Shown here in pieces: positions 10,642 to 19,769 of a stretch of 64,000 bases of DNA. Below the pieces are notes generated by a model, which worked only from the letters and a program-made list of their open reading frames with translations, was not told the origin of the DNA and searched no databases. Source of the stretch: Nocardioides panacis. GTDB lineage: Bacteria; Actinomycetota; Actinomycetes; Propionibacteriales; Nocardioidaceae. Both the position numbers and the translations under genes were made by a program. The stretch spans positions 1,488,001 through 1,552,000 of the forward strand of contig NZ_CP077062.1 of assembly GCF_019039255.1 (NCBI RefSeq). Reading direction: 5' to 3'. Each line of letters starts with the position of its first letter. Positions within the stretch are counted from its first letter, which is position 1.

Positions 10642-11311
10642 CGGACCCCCGAGACGGGCCGGCCCATGCCCACCTGCCCGCGGACGCCACCCCGGCTGCA
10701 CCCGCGAGTCGCGGCACATGTCGTGAAAGACAGACTCCTGAGCGCCGACGCCTAGCCATCTGGGCCACACCCGAGCACGTGCCTCCGCTGGTGCAGGTGT
10801 GACTGATGAACTAGTCCACTCCGTAAATCTTCCTGCACGAGATGCCCGTGTCTGAGGCCCCACGTGCGGGGGGATCTGGCACGGCTAGGTAGGTAGTGAC
10901 CGTCGTTGCGCACCTGCGACGGGCCACTAGTGCGTTCGGGTTCGCCAGGGGGGCCCTCGTGCGGAGGTCTTGCCCTGTTTGCAGAGGGCTGTGCTCGTTG
11001 GGGCATGGGAGCGCATCTGGCCTCAACTGGTCATTGAGCGCGATTGCAGTCGACACGCATGCTCGTTCAGTACGAGGCGGCAGACGATCACCCCGCAATC
11101 CGGCAAAGGCTCGAGACAGCGCACCACCATCTCCGCTGAGGATCGCGAGCCATGTCGTGTGGGGGTCGGACATGCCGTCAGTGCTTTCCGGGGGTCCATC
11201 GCCACAGGGGGTCCGTCGACAGGAAGCGCGCCCATCCAACCAACACGGCTGAGACATAGTGCTTTGACCCTTATGGCCGTGACATCGAGATGCGTCACCC
11301 ATGAGGTCAAC
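10642..11311. other. Non-coding left end of the island
   Basis: Roughly 670 bases without a convincing gene. A long frame continuous with the next gene is open from about 10970, but it has no family-like sequence or ribosome site until the ATG at 11312. Composition is more mixed than in the flanking chromosome. It presumably holds the promoter for the plus-strand sugar operon; I could not pick a clear -35/-10 pair. Confidence 0.5.
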
Positions 11312-12448
11312 ATGAACGAATTCACAGGACTCCGAGTCGGCGTCGTCGGATGCGGCTACTGGGGCTCGAAGCACGTCAGAGCACTGTCGGCCCTCGACGT
11401 GGTCGACAAGGTCGTCGTGATTGAGCCGAGCCTTCCCAGACTCGAGGCACTGAGCCGGACGTTCCCGAACGTCGAGACCTGCCCGGCGCTGCCTCTCGCC
11501 TTGGACGACGTGGACGCCGTGGTCATCGCCACGCCGCCGGGGACGCACCGGACGCTCGCGCTGGCAGCGATCCAAGCCGGGAAGCACGTCTTGGTGGAGA
11601 AGCCCCTGGCTGCCAGCGCCAAGGACGCCCGGTCGATCGTTGCGGCTGCCCGAAGAGCTGGTGTGGTGCTGATGGTGGGACACACCTTTGCCTACCACTC
11701 GGCGGTCCGGACGTTGCGCGAGATGGTGCAGGGCGGCACGATCGGGGTCCCGTACTACCTGGACAGCGCCCGGCTCAACCTCGGCCTCTACCAGCGCGAC
11801 GTGAACGTGATCTTCGATCTCGCTCCGCACGACGTGTCGATAGCCAACTACGTCTTCGGCGCGAGTCCGGTGAAGGTGGAGTGCTGGGCCAGCCGGCACG
11901 CGCACCGCTGGCTGGAGGACGTGGCTCACCTCCGCCTGCACTACGCGGATCCAGCAGTGATCGCGAACGTGCACGTCAGCTGGCTCGATCCGTGCAAGGT
12001 CCGCCGCGTCACGGTCGTCGGCAGCAGCAAGATGGTGGTCTTCGACGACCTCGCCACCGAGGAGCGCATCCGGGTCCACAACAAGGGCGTGGTCGAGAAC
12101 AGCCGGGCTGTCGAGACGCCTCCTGTCGACGTGGATCTCAGCCAACCGCCCATGTCCTACCGCTACGGCGAGGTCGTCACCCCCTACCTCTCGCTCAAGG
12201 AGCCCTTGACCGTCGAGGACGAGCACTTCACCGACTGCGTTCTCAACGGTACGAGAGCCCTGACGGACGGAGAGTCCGGCCTCGCGGTGGTGGAGGTGCT
12301 CGAGGCGGCGCAGCTGTCGCACGAAGAGGGACGTGCGGTCGACATGCGGGAGGTTCGGGAGGAGCTGACGGATACGTCGGATCTCAGCATGCCCAGCCAG
12401 GTTCCACCGCGCTTCGCGGTCTCCGGCCGGGCCTCCACCACGGACTGA
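11312..12448 (+). CDS. Gfo/Idh/MocA-family sugar oxidoreductase (WbpB/WlbA-like)
   Basis: This is a 378-residue NAD(P)-dependent oxidoreductase. The Rossmann motif GVVGCGYWGSKH is at residues 9-20 and the family's EKP catalytic motif at 96-98 (LVEKPLAAS). GHTFAYH and DLAPHDVS follow, as in nucleotide-sugar members. Together with the next two genes it matches the wbpB-wbpE-wbpD order used to make UDP-2,3-diacetamido-2,3-dideoxy-uronic acid, where this enzyme oxidises C3 of the UDP-sugar. That pathway assignment is inference. The ATG at 11312 was chosen for the GAGGT site and the start of the conserved fold; the open frame upstream is not conserved-looking. Confidence 0.85.
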   Translation: MNEFTGLRVGVVGCGYWGSKHVRALSALDVVDKVVVIEPSLPRLEALSRTFPNVETCPALPLALDDVDAVVIATPPGTHRTLALAAIQAGKHVLVEKPLAASAKDARSIVAAARRAGVVLMVGHTFAYHSAVRTLREMVQGGTIGVPYYLDSARLNLGLYQRDVNVIFDLAPHDVSIANYVFGASPVKVECWASRHAHRWLEDVAHLRLHYADPAVIANVHVSWLDPCKVRRVTVVGSSKMVVFDDLATEERIRVHNKGVVENSRAVETPPVDVDLSQPPMSYRYGEVVTPYLSLKEPLTVEDEHFTDCVLNGTRALTDGESGLAVVEVLEAAQLSHEEGRAVDMREVREELTDTSDLSMPSQVPPRFAVSGRASTTD

Positions 12449-12458
12449 GGGGCTTGAG

Positions 12459-13604
12459 ATGCATCAGGAGGCGATGGACACAGACCGCTCGTCGATACCG
12501 TTCCTCGACCTGTCCGCCACGACGGACGAGGTTCGTCCCGAGGTCATGACGCGCTGGGCCGAGCTCCTCGACTCCAACGCCTTCATCGGGGGGGACGCAG
12601 TGGCCCGCTTCGAGCATCAATGGGCGGCCTACTGCGGCACGAGCCATGCGGTCGGGGTCGCCAACGGGACGGACGCCCTGCATCTCACCCTTCGGGCGCT
12701 CGGGATCGGGCCCGGCGACGAGGTCCTCGTCCCGGCCAACACGTTCGTAGCCACGGTCGAGGGTGTCGTCCTCGCCGGCGCGTCGCCCCGATTCGTGGAC
12801 GTGGACCCCGACACCCTGCTCGTCACGCCGGAGATCATCGAGGAGGCGGTGACGGCGAACACCCGAGCGGTCGTGGTCGTGCACCTCTACGGGCAGATGC
12901 CGGACATGGAGCGCATCATGTCCACGGCTCGTCGACTGCAGCTCCACGTGGTCGAGGACGCAGCCCAGGCCCATGGCGCCACCTGGGGGACGGGCCGCGC
13001 CGGGTCCTTCGGTGACGCGGGCTGCTTCAGCTTCTACCCAGGCAAGAACCTGGGGGCTTTCGGTGACGCGGGCGCTGTGGTGACGGGCGACCCGGTGCTG
13101 GCGGAGAGGTTGTCGTCACTTCGCGACCACGGGCGCTCACGGTCGGGCCATCACGAGCACACCTGCCTCGGTTCGAACAGCAGACTGGACGCCCTGCAAG
13201 CGGTCGTCCTGAGCGCGAAGCTGGGCAGGCTGGACTCATGGAACCGGGCACGACGTGCGCTGGCGGGCTTGTACCGGGAGCTCCTCGACGAGGACGTCGT
13301 CACGATGGTTCAGGAGCGCCCAGGTGCGACCGGCGTTCACCATCTCGCGGTCGCACGTGTGGCTCAGCGAGAGCGGGTCAGGGAGCAGCTGGCCACCGTC
13401 GGCGTGACAACCGGCATCCACTACCCGACGCCTTGTCACCTGGTCCCGCCGTTCAGGCGCTTCGGACACGCCAGGCTCCCGGTCGTCGAGCGGGCCGCAG
13501 GGCAGATCCTGTCTCTCCCGATGTACCCCCACATGTCGATCGAGAAGGTCGAGCGCGTGGCGACAGCGAGCAACCGGATCGCATCGGGCGTGTCGAACCG
13601 ATGA
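12459..13604 (+). CDS. DegT/DnrJ/EryC1/StrS-family sugar aminotransferase (WbpE-like)
   Basis: This 381-residue PLP-dependent aminotransferase acts on keto-nucleotide sugars. The PLP lysine is K196 in FSFYPGKNLGAFGDAGAV. VEDAAQAHGA (the Asp that contacts the pyridine nitrogen), GVANGTDALHL and a C-terminal IHYPTPCHL are all typical. It probably aminates the 3-keto sugar made by the preceding oxidoreductase. It follows that gene by 10 bases. The ATG at 12459 has GAGGGG at suitable spacing; an ATG at 12474 sits only 2 bases after AGGAGG, too close. The stop overlaps the next start. Confidence 0.9.
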   Translation: MHQEAMDTDRSSIPFLDLSATTDEVRPEVMTRWAELLDSNAFIGGDAVARFEHQWAAYCGTSHAVGVANGTDALHLTLRALGIGPGDEVLVPANTFVATVEGVVLAGASPRFVDVDPDTLLVTPEIIEEAVTANTRAVVVVHLYGQMPDMERIMSTARRLQLHVVEDAAQAHGATWGTGRAGSFGDAGCFSFYPGKNLGAFGDAGAVVTGDPVLAERLSSLRDHGRSRSGHHEHTCLGSNSRLDALQAVVLSAKLGRLDSWNRARRALAGLYRELLDEDVVTMVQERPGATGVHHLAVARVAQRERVREQLATVGVTTGIHYPTPCHLVPPFRRFGHARLPVVERAAGQILSLPMYPHMSIEKVERVATASNRIASGVSNR

Positions 13605-14224
13605 GGTCGGGCGTGTCCATCGGTCCAGGGCTCTCGGCCGGCCAGGACGTGATCCTCGGTCATCCGGGAAGTCGGTCCGCTCCGTCCACACTCCGGCTCG
13701 GCAAGGACGCAGTCCTCCGCAGCGGGTCGGTGGTGTACCTCGGAAGCCGCATCGGAGACCGGTTCGAGACCGGTCACCACGTCGTGGTGCGCGAGGAGTG
13801 CGCGGTCGGCGACGACGTATCGGTGTGGAGCAACACCGTCGTGGACTACGGATGCCGCATCGGCAACCGCGTCAAGATCCACACGAACTGCTACATCGCC
13901 CAGTACACGGACATCGGTGACGAGGCGTTCCTCGCGCCAGGGGTCACGCTCGCGAACGACTTGTATCCCGGCCAACGCGCATCCGCCGAGGTCATGTCCG
14001 GGCCCTCGATCCGACAAGGGGCACAGCTCGGGGTCAACGTGACCGTTCTTCCGTACGTGGTCATCGGCGAGGGCTGCCTGGTCGGGGCCGGATCGGTGGT
14101 CACACGAGACCTGCCGGCCGGATCGGTCGCGTTCGGCAACCCAGCGACGGTTCGCGGCCGTGTCGAGGACCTGCCCGACATCTCCACGAGGGTGAGAGCA
14201 CACGAGATCGGGAGGCGAGCATGA
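13601..14224 (+). CDS. Left-handed beta-helix (hexapeptide) acyltransferase (WbpD-like)
   Basis: This 207-residue protein is made of hexapeptide repeats. Examples are repeated [I/V]-G-[D/N] turns (RIGDRFETG, AVGDDVSV, RIGNRVKI, DIGDEAFL) ending in VIGEGCLVGAGSVVTRDLPAGSVAFGNPA, the standard end of LpxA-like acetyltransferases. It would N-acetylate the amino sugar produced by the previous enzyme, as WbpD does. The start ATG overlaps the preceding stop (ATGA), and its stop overlaps the next start in the same way, so these genes are tightly coupled. The acetyl acceptor is inferred from context. Confidence 0.87.
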   Translation: MRSGVSIGPGLSAGQDVILGHPGSRSAPSTLRLGKDAVLRSGSVVYLGSRIGDRFETGHHVVVREECAVGDDVSVWSNTVVDYGCRIGNRVKIHTNCYIAQYTDIGDEAFLAPGVTLANDLYPGQRASAEVMSGPSIRQGAQLGVNVTVLPYVVIGEGCLVGAGSVVTRDLPAGSVAFGNPATVRGRVEDLPDISTRVRAHEIGRRA

Positions 14225-14883
14225 CCGATGCCTGGACGGCGCGAGGGTCACTGAGCTGGGTGCGTGCGGCCGACCTGGCGGTCAAACGCCTCATCGACGT
14301 CACCGTCGCCGCGGTCGCACTGGTGTGCCTGTCGCCGCTGTACCTCCTCCTGGTCGTGCTGGTGAGGTGCTCGGGGCCTGGCGGCGCGATCTTCCGGCAG
14401 ACCCGACTTGGAGCCAGCCGCAAGCCCTTCGTGATGTACAAGTTCCGGACCATGCAGTCAGACTGCGACGCCACGTTGCACCAGGACTACGTGCGGCGCC
14501 TGCTGGCCGGCGAGGTCACGGCGGAAGGCGGCCTCTACAAGCTTCCCAGCGATCCGCGAGTGACGAGGATCGGCTCCTTCCTGCGGCGCAGCAGCCTGGA
14601 CGAGCTTCCCCAGCTGTTCAACGTGCTGCGTGGTGACATGTCCCTGGTCGGGCCGCGACCCGCTCTCCCGTACGAGGTGGAGCGGTTCCCGCCCTGGGCG
14701 GATCCCCGTTTCACGGTGCGGCCAGGCATCACCGGTCTCTGGCAGGTGAGTGGACGGAACCGCCTGCCGATGCTCGAGGGGATCCGGCTCGATCTCGAGT
14801 ACGTGGCGCGCCGCAACCTCTGGACAGACCTCGTGATCCTCGCGAGGACCGCCCACGCAGTCCTGGAAGGGGGGGCGCGGTGA
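14221..14883 (+). CDS. Undecaprenyl-phosphate sugar-1-phosphate transferase
   Basis: This 220-residue bacterial sugar transferase starts polysaccharide repeat-unit synthesis by moving a sugar-1-phosphate onto undecaprenyl phosphate at the inner membrane face. One hydrophobic segment lies at residues 23-43. The catalytic part has IFRQTRLGASRKPFVMYKFR, SSLDELPQLFNVLRGDMSLV and GPRP, then PGITGLWQVSGR. This is the monotopic, catalytic-domain-only size class, not the five-TM WbaP form. Start and stop both overlap neighbouring genes by 4 bases. Confidence 0.92.
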   Translation: MTDAWTARGSLSWVRAADLAVKRLIDVTVAAVALVCLSPLYLLLVVLVRCSGPGGAIFRQTRLGASRKPFVMYKFRTMQSDCDATLHQDYVRRLLAGEVTAEGGLYKLPSDPRVTRIGSFLRRSSLDELPQLFNVLRGDMSLVGPRPALPYEVERFPPWADPRFTVRPGITGLWQVSGRNRLPMLEGIRLDLEYVARRNLWTDLVILARTAHAVLEGGAR

Positions 14884-16529
14884 CGGTTCGACCCGGTGTC
14901 GGCATCTCCCGCGCGGACGAGACCGCCCGTGACTCGTTCGTCATCGGCACCTTCACATTCCTCAGCCGGGCAACCGGGGTGGTGCGCGTGGTCGTGCTCG
15001 GCGCCGTGCTGGGACCGACCTTCCTGGGAAACACCTTCCAGATCACGAACACCCTGCCCAACCTCATCTACTTCGGCTTCCTGGCCGGCTCGATGTTCTC
15101 CTCGCTGCTCGTTCCGGCACTCGTGCTGCACATCGACAGGCACGACTCGAGGCACGCCGCGCTCATCAGCGGGGGATTCCTCGGGGTCGCGTGGATGGTC
15201 TTGCTTCCAGTCGTCCCGCTTGCAGTCCTGCTCCTCCCGGAGCTGTTGCACGTCGTCGGGACGGATGCCGGGTCGAGTGCGGAGCACCTGCCGGTCGTGC
15301 GACTGCTCGTCCTGCTCACGGTGCCGCAGGTCTTTCTGTACGCCGTGGTGGGCTCCTCGACCGCCGCCATGAACGCTCACCGCCGTTTCGCACTCGCCAG
15401 TGCTGCCCCGGCCGTCGAGAACATCGGCGTCACCGCGGTCCTTGGTGCGGTGGGCGTGCTCTACGGACGCGGCTCGAGCCAAGGGGCCTCGCCGGCACTC
15501 GGTGAGATCCTGCTGCTCGGCATCGGCTCGACGGCAGCTGTGGCCGTGCACGCGGGGCTCCAGTGGTGGGGGGCCTACCGGAACGGTGTCACGATTCTCC
15601 CTCGGCGCGGCTGGCGCCAGCCCGAAGTCGTCGAGATCATCGGACGCTCACTGCGATCGGTGACCCAGGCCGGTCTTCTGGCGGCGCAGACGCTCATGCT
15701 TCTCGTGCTGGCCAGTCGCGTCGGCGGTGGCAGCGTGGCCATGCAGATGGGCCTCAACTTCTTCTTCCTCCCTGTCGCTCTGTTCGCCACACCCGTCGGA
15801 CTGGCGCTCCTCCCTCGACTGTCCCGGCTCCACCTCGGGGGAGAGACGACCGAGTTCGGCCGGGTCTTCATCGACGGACTCGGCCTGGCGCTGTTCCTCG
15901 CCGTCCCGGCTGCGTTGGGGTACGTCGTTCTCGCCGGCCCGTTGGCCCGAGCGGTCTCGGCCGGCCAGATGAACACGGTCTTCGCTGTCCACATCATCGC
16001 GGAGTCGATCGGAACCCTGGCGCTCGGCTTGATCGGCTACACGTGCTTCTTCGTGTCGACGCAGGCCGCGTACGCGCGCGGTGACACCCGCTCGCCGCTT
16101 CGCTCGACCTTCCTGCAGGCCCTCGTCTTCCTTTCGATCTGTGCCCTCTCCCCGTGGATCCCGGACCCCCGTCTGAACGCGTTCCTGGGAGGGGCCTTCG
16201 CGGTCGCATCACTGGTGGCCGGCGCCCATCTTCTCCGCCGCGTCACCCGTAACGAGCACGTGTCGCTCCGCCCGCTGGCGGGATCACTCGCGCGCGCGAG
16301 CCTCGGGGCACTCGTGATGGCGGTGATCGTCTGGCTGGCTGCGAGGGCGGTCGTGCCGAGTGGCTCGGCGCGCACGGGGTGGATCCTCACGTTGCTGGTG
16401 GGATCCGGTGTCGGTCTGGCGGCCTACCTGCTGCCTCAAGCCATGTTGCGCTCCCCGGAGCTGGCCAGGCTGCGCTCTGCGGTTCGCGGCAAGGCAGTCA
16501 CCTCTGGCCGACGTCGAAGGACCACGTGA
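14880..16529 (+). CDS. MurJ/MviN-type lipid-linked oligosaccharide flippase
   Basis: This 549-residue polytopic protein has about 14 predicted hydrophobic helices. It starts with FTFLSRATGVVRVVVLGAVLG followed by NTLPNLIYFGFLAGSMFSSLL, the hallmark beginning of the MurJ/MviN family. MurJ homologues outside the cell-wall cluster often export polysaccharide or glycolipid repeat units. Since this gene follows the initiating transferase and precedes a polymerase, it is the likely repeat-unit flippase (Wzx role). GTG start overlapping the previous stop (GTGA). The C-terminus is basic. Confidence 0.87.
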   Translation: MTVRPGVGISRADETARDSFVIGTFTFLSRATGVVRVVVLGAVLGPTFLGNTFQITNTLPNLIYFGFLAGSMFSSLLVPALVLHIDRHDSRHAALISGGFLGVAWMVLLPVVPLAVLLLPELLHVVGTDAGSSAEHLPVVRLLVLLTVPQVFLYAVVGSSTAAMNAHRRFALASAAPAVENIGVTAVLGAVGVLYGRGSSQGASPALGEILLLGIGSTAAVAVHAGLQWWGAYRNGVTILPRRGWRQPEVVEIIGRSLRSVTQAGLLAAQTLMLLVLASRVGGGSVAMQMGLNFFFLPVALFATPVGLALLPRLSRLHLGGETTEFGRVFIDGLGLALFLAVPAALGYVVLAGPLARAVSAGQMNTVFAVHIIAESIGTLALGLIGYTCFFVSTQAAYARGDTRSPLRSTFLQALVFLSICALSPWIPDPRLNAFLGGAFAVASLVAGAHLLRRVTRNEHVSLRPLAGSLARASLGALVMAVIVWLAARAVVPSGSARTGWILTLLVGSGVGLAAYLLPQAMLRSPELARLRSAVRGKAVTSGRRRRTT

Positions 16530-16533
16530 CGCC

Positions 16534-17991
16534 GTGACCATGACGAGTGAAGTCTTCGAGAGCCCACGGCTCAAGGCGGGCGCGCTGCTCGGCTTGACGG
16601 GGATGGCTGCTGTCGTCGCCGGCGCCCTCGCCTCGGTTCGGCCCGCGCTAGCGGTTGCCGGCATGGTCGGCGCCGGTCTTGCGGTCGGCGTCTGGAGGCG
16701 ACCCGCGGTAGCAGCCGTGCTGTACGTGGGCATCACTCCGTTCGTCGTCGGCATCGACCGTGGCAAGCTCATCCCGCTGCTGAGACCGAACGAGGCCGTG
16801 CTCCTCGCGCTCGCTGCCATTCTCGCGGCGAGGGGGTTGGTTCGCGCCCCGAGTCGCGTCAGGATGAGGGACCGGCTGGGTCCCCTGGACTGGTCCCTGG
16901 TGCTGATGGCGGTCGCCGCCTCCTTCGTCCCTCTGGTCTGGATGGCAGCCCGAGGGCAGTCTCCGACCGGCGACGACATCAGCTATGCGTTGGTTCTCTG
17001 GAAGTTCCTCGCTGTCTACGTCCTCGTGCGTGTCTCTGTCCGGGCCGATCGCGAGGTGCTGTGGTGTCTGGTCGCCTCGGTTGCCGCCGCCACGGTGGTC
17101 GGGGTGATCGGGATTCTGCAGGCGCTCGACCTGCTGGGGATCCGTGGACTGTTGATGGACTGGTACATCCCTGAGGGGACCAACCAGGTGGCCATCGAGG
17201 CGCCCCGCGCCGGCGCGACGGTGGCGTTGCCGGCCGCGGCTGCGGACCTCCTCGTCTTCAACCTCGCGATCGTGGCGGGGATCTGGTACCGAGTCCGACG
17301 TCACGGCTTCCTGTTGGCCGTACCCGTTGCGGTCTATCTGCCCGGGGTCTTCGCGGCAGGCGAGTTCTCCAGCGTCCTTGCTCTCCTGGTCGGGGTCATC
17401 GCCGTGGCGGCGGCTCTGCGTCGGCTCGACCTCCTGCGCTACGCGCCGTTCCTTCTCGTCGGCACAGGAGTGATGATGTGGCCGGTGATCGAGCACCGGC
17501 TCATCGGTTTCCAGGGCGTGAGCGGACTGCCGGTGAGCTGGACCACCCGGCTCTCCAACCTGCGCACGTACTTCTGGCCGGAGATCTTCTCCGGACCGGA
17601 CATCCTGCTCGGGGTTCGGCCGGCGGCCAGGGTGCGCGTCCCGACGCAGGACACCGGCTACGTCTGGATCGAGAGCGGCTACACGTGGTTGTTGTGGGGC
17701 GGCGGAATCCCGCTTCTGGCGGCTTTCGTCCATTTCGCACGCACCGCTGGAGGAATGACTCTGCGTCGGTGCCGAAGCCTGTCCAGCTGGAGCAGCGTAG
17801 CGGCCCTGGCTTCCTTCGCCGCGGTGAACGTCGTCGTGGTCACGATGATCTTCGATCCCCACCTCACCTACCGCGGTTCCGCGGACGCCTTGTTCGCCTT
17901 GTTGGCGCTCTCGATGACCGCAGGAGCCGAGAAGACCGCGGGTGCCGACATCCCGGCCGCACGTCAGTCAGTCGAAGGAGGAGACCGTTGA
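16534..17991 (+). CDS. O-antigen ligase/Wzy-like polysaccharide polymerase
   Basis: This roughly 485-residue membrane protein has about 11-12 hydrophobic helices. A longer soluble loop (ENIEHRLIGF-like region through SGPDILLGVRPA and DTGYVWIESGYTWLLWGGG) matches the periplasmic loop of the O-antigen polymerase/ligase superfamily. It should polymerise flipped repeat units on the outer face of the membrane. A GTG at 16534 or an ATG at 16540 could start it; GAAGGA upstream favours the former. The stop TGA overlaps a TTG that may start the next gene. Sequence conservation in this superfamily is low, so the call rests on topology plus neighbours. Confidence 0.75.
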   Translation: MTMTSEVFESPRLKAGALLGLTGMAAVVAGALASVRPALAVAGMVGAGLAVGVWRRPAVAAVLYVGITPFVVGIDRGKLIPLLRPNEAVLLALAAILAARGLVRAPSRVRMRDRLGPLDWSLVLMAVAASFVPLVWMAARGQSPTGDDISYALVLWKFLAVYVLVRVSVRADREVLWCLVASVAAATVVGVIGILQALDLLGIRGLLMDWYIPEGTNQVAIEAPRAGATVALPAAAADLLVFNLAIVAGIWYRVRRHGFLLAVPVAVYLPGVFAAGEFSSVLALLVGVIAVAAALRRLDLLRYAPFLLVGTGVMMWPVIEHRLIGFQGVSGLPVSWTTRLSNLRTYFWPEIFSGPDILLGVRPAARVRVPTQDTGYVWIESGYTWLLWGGGIPLLAAFVHFARTAGGMTLRRCRSLSSWSSVAALASFAAVNVVVVTMIFDPHLTYRGSADALFALLALSMTAGAEKTAGADIPAARQSVEGGDR

Positions 17992-18000
17992 AACCCGACG

Positions 18001-18696
18001 ATGGAACTCGCCCCCCGCTCCCGGGGCTTCCTGGAAGCGCACGTGTGGATCATCCTGTTCGCGATGGTGGTGAGCGTGCTCGCGGCCGTGGCGATCTTCA
18101 CGCTCCGTCCGACGAAGTACGTCGCGAGCGCGAGCGTCAGCGTCAAACCGCAAGTGTTCAACGGAGTGCCCACGGATGCGAACATGAGCACCGAGGCGGC
18201 CATCGCCGCGTCGGGCGACGTGTTGCTGAGAGCAGCACATGGCTTGCACGAGCCGGTGCAGGTCGTGCAGCAAGGCCTCTCGGTGGCTAACCCGGTGAAC
18301 ACCACGGTGCTCGAGATCAGCTTCAGGGCGGCGACGCCCACTGCTGCGTTCAACGGCACGGACGCGGTCACTCGCGCCTACGTCGACTACCGGAACAGCG
18401 GGGGCGACGCACGTGTGGCTGATGTGATCACGACTCCGACCATGCCCACGGGGCCCACCGCAGTGAACTACACGCTCGTTGTCGCTGTCGCTGCCCTGTG
18501 TGGGTTGCTGATAGGGATCGCGGCCTCGCTCGTCTGGGACTGGGCGCTCGATGCTCGACCCGGTGGACGACGTGCCGGCGGGCACTCGGACAGTCCGCCG
18601 CCTCGGGAAGAGCCGACGGATTCCTGGCTGAAACCGCGTCGACAGGCGAACGCAACCGGGCGGCGCGACGCACATAGTCCTGACATCAAGGGTTAG
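18001..18696 (+). CDS. Wzz-like chain-length determinant / polysaccharide co-polymerase
   Basis: A short cytoplasmic N-terminus and a membrane helix (VWIILFAMVVSVLAAVAIFT) lead into an external domain starting RPTKYVASASVSVKP. A second helix (LVVAVAALCGLLIGIAASLV) and a Lys/Arg-rich cytoplasmic tail follow. This is the two-TM layout of Wzz/Wzc-type chain-length regulators, without a kinase domain. The ATG used here has no ribosome site. A TTG at 17988 has AAGGAGGAG a few bases upstream and overlaps the previous stop (TTGA). It would read MKPDDGTRPRSRGFLEAH if the six-C run at 18011-18016 had five, so the real start is probably 17988. Confidence 0.75.
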   Translation: MELAPRSRGFLEAHVWIILFAMVVSVLAAVAIFTLRPTKYVASASVSVKPQVFNGVPTDANMSTEAAIAASGDVLLRAAHGLHEPVQVVQQGLSVANPVNTTVLEISFRAATPTAAFNGTDAVTRAYVDYRNSGGDARVADVITTPTMPTGPTAVNYTLVVAVAALCGLLIGIAASLVWDWALDARPGGRRAGGHSDSPPPREEPTDSWLKPRRQANATGRRDAHSPDIKG

Positions 18697-18702
18697 CCGG
18701 CC

Positions 18703-19691
18703 ATGCTCTTCCCTCGTACTCGCCCTCAGCGGGTGGCAGCGGCACTGGCGGTGGTCATGGGCACGATGACGTTCGCATGGCTGGCGTTCGCCGCGGTCGA
18801 CAAGCCCCCGGTCGACGGATCGCCTCCGCGCGCGTCCGGGTACTTCGCGACGATCCCCCCCCGGGTGCGTGGAAGAGCGCCCCGAGCGATGCCGCCTGCG
18901 GCAAGAGGGTCCATCGCTCCACGTGGGAGCCACGACCGGACAACTGGGTTCCCAACCACGCCATGCCGGTCGAGCGGGAGGTGCAGGCTTCGTTTGCCGA
19001 GCGGTCGCAGTGGACGCATTCCAGGTGGGACTCGCGGTTGCTTGCCCGGGTCACGGGCCGTCACAGCGGCACGACGGACGAGAACATCCAGTGGGCTGCC
19101 TGCAAGTGGGGCATCTCGGACAACGTGTTGCGGGCCGTCGCAGTCCGAGCGTCCAACTGGTACCAGTACGAGGTTTACCCGAACGGCACCTGCGTGCTGA
19201 CCTTCGGGTGCGCGGACCTGCTGCGCACGCCGGATCGAGCCTCGCGTCTGTACTGTGCGGAGATCAGTCGAGCCGGCCACGACTACGAGCGGGACTTCGG
19301 TGCCGGTCGCTGTCCGAAGACCTTCTCGGTCGTCGGCGTGATGTCGTGGCAGGACCCCTCGTGGGATCGGTCACCACGGCTCCAGAACGGCACCTTTCCC
19401 TTCAACCGGGACTCGACCGCCTTTGCGCTGGACTACTTCTCGTCCTACCTCCGCGCGTGCGACGAAGGGTGGGTCCACTGGTTGAAGAAGACCGGTGACG
19501 GTACGTACGGCCGCGGTGACCTGTGGGGGTGCGTGGGGTCCTGGTACGCCGGAGCCTGGCACACGAAGCCGGCGCGTGCCTACGTCGCGGATGTCCGCCA
19601 CGACCTTCGACACCAGACCTGGCTCGACCCCGCGTGGGGGGAGTTCCGACCTCCGTGTACCTCACGATCCGGTTGTCCACATGGCCTCTGA
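18703..19691 (+). pseudogene. Secreted lysozyme-fold-like protein, copy 1: frame broken at a C8 run, presumed catalytic Glu absent
   Basis: The ATG at 18703 starts a signal-anchor (VAAALAVVMGTMTFAWLAFAA). At the eight-C run 18855-18862 the frame is lost; with six or nine C it continues PGAWKSAPSDAACGKRVH and runs to the stop at 19691. The restored mature domain is a close paralogue of the protein at 21039-22136, sharing EPRPDN, NIQWAACKWG, ISRAGHDYERD and GTFPFNRDSTAFALDY. Where the second copy has AVHESTW, this copy has AVRASNW, so the Glu that resembles a lytic-transglycosylase catalytic residue is lost. With both a broken frame and this substitution, the gene may be decaying or may have a non-enzymatic role. 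Confidence 0.7.
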
Positions 19692-19769
19692 CCGTGACGG
19701 CGGCCACACAACGTCCATGCCGAGCGCAACTCGCGCGCGGGACCAACTCTTCGGGAAGAAGGTGCGCGC

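Noticed and set aside
10970-11311. N-terminal extension of the Gfo/Idh protein
   Set aside because: The frame is open but the sequence is not family-like, and the GAGGT ribosome site precedes the ATG at 11312.
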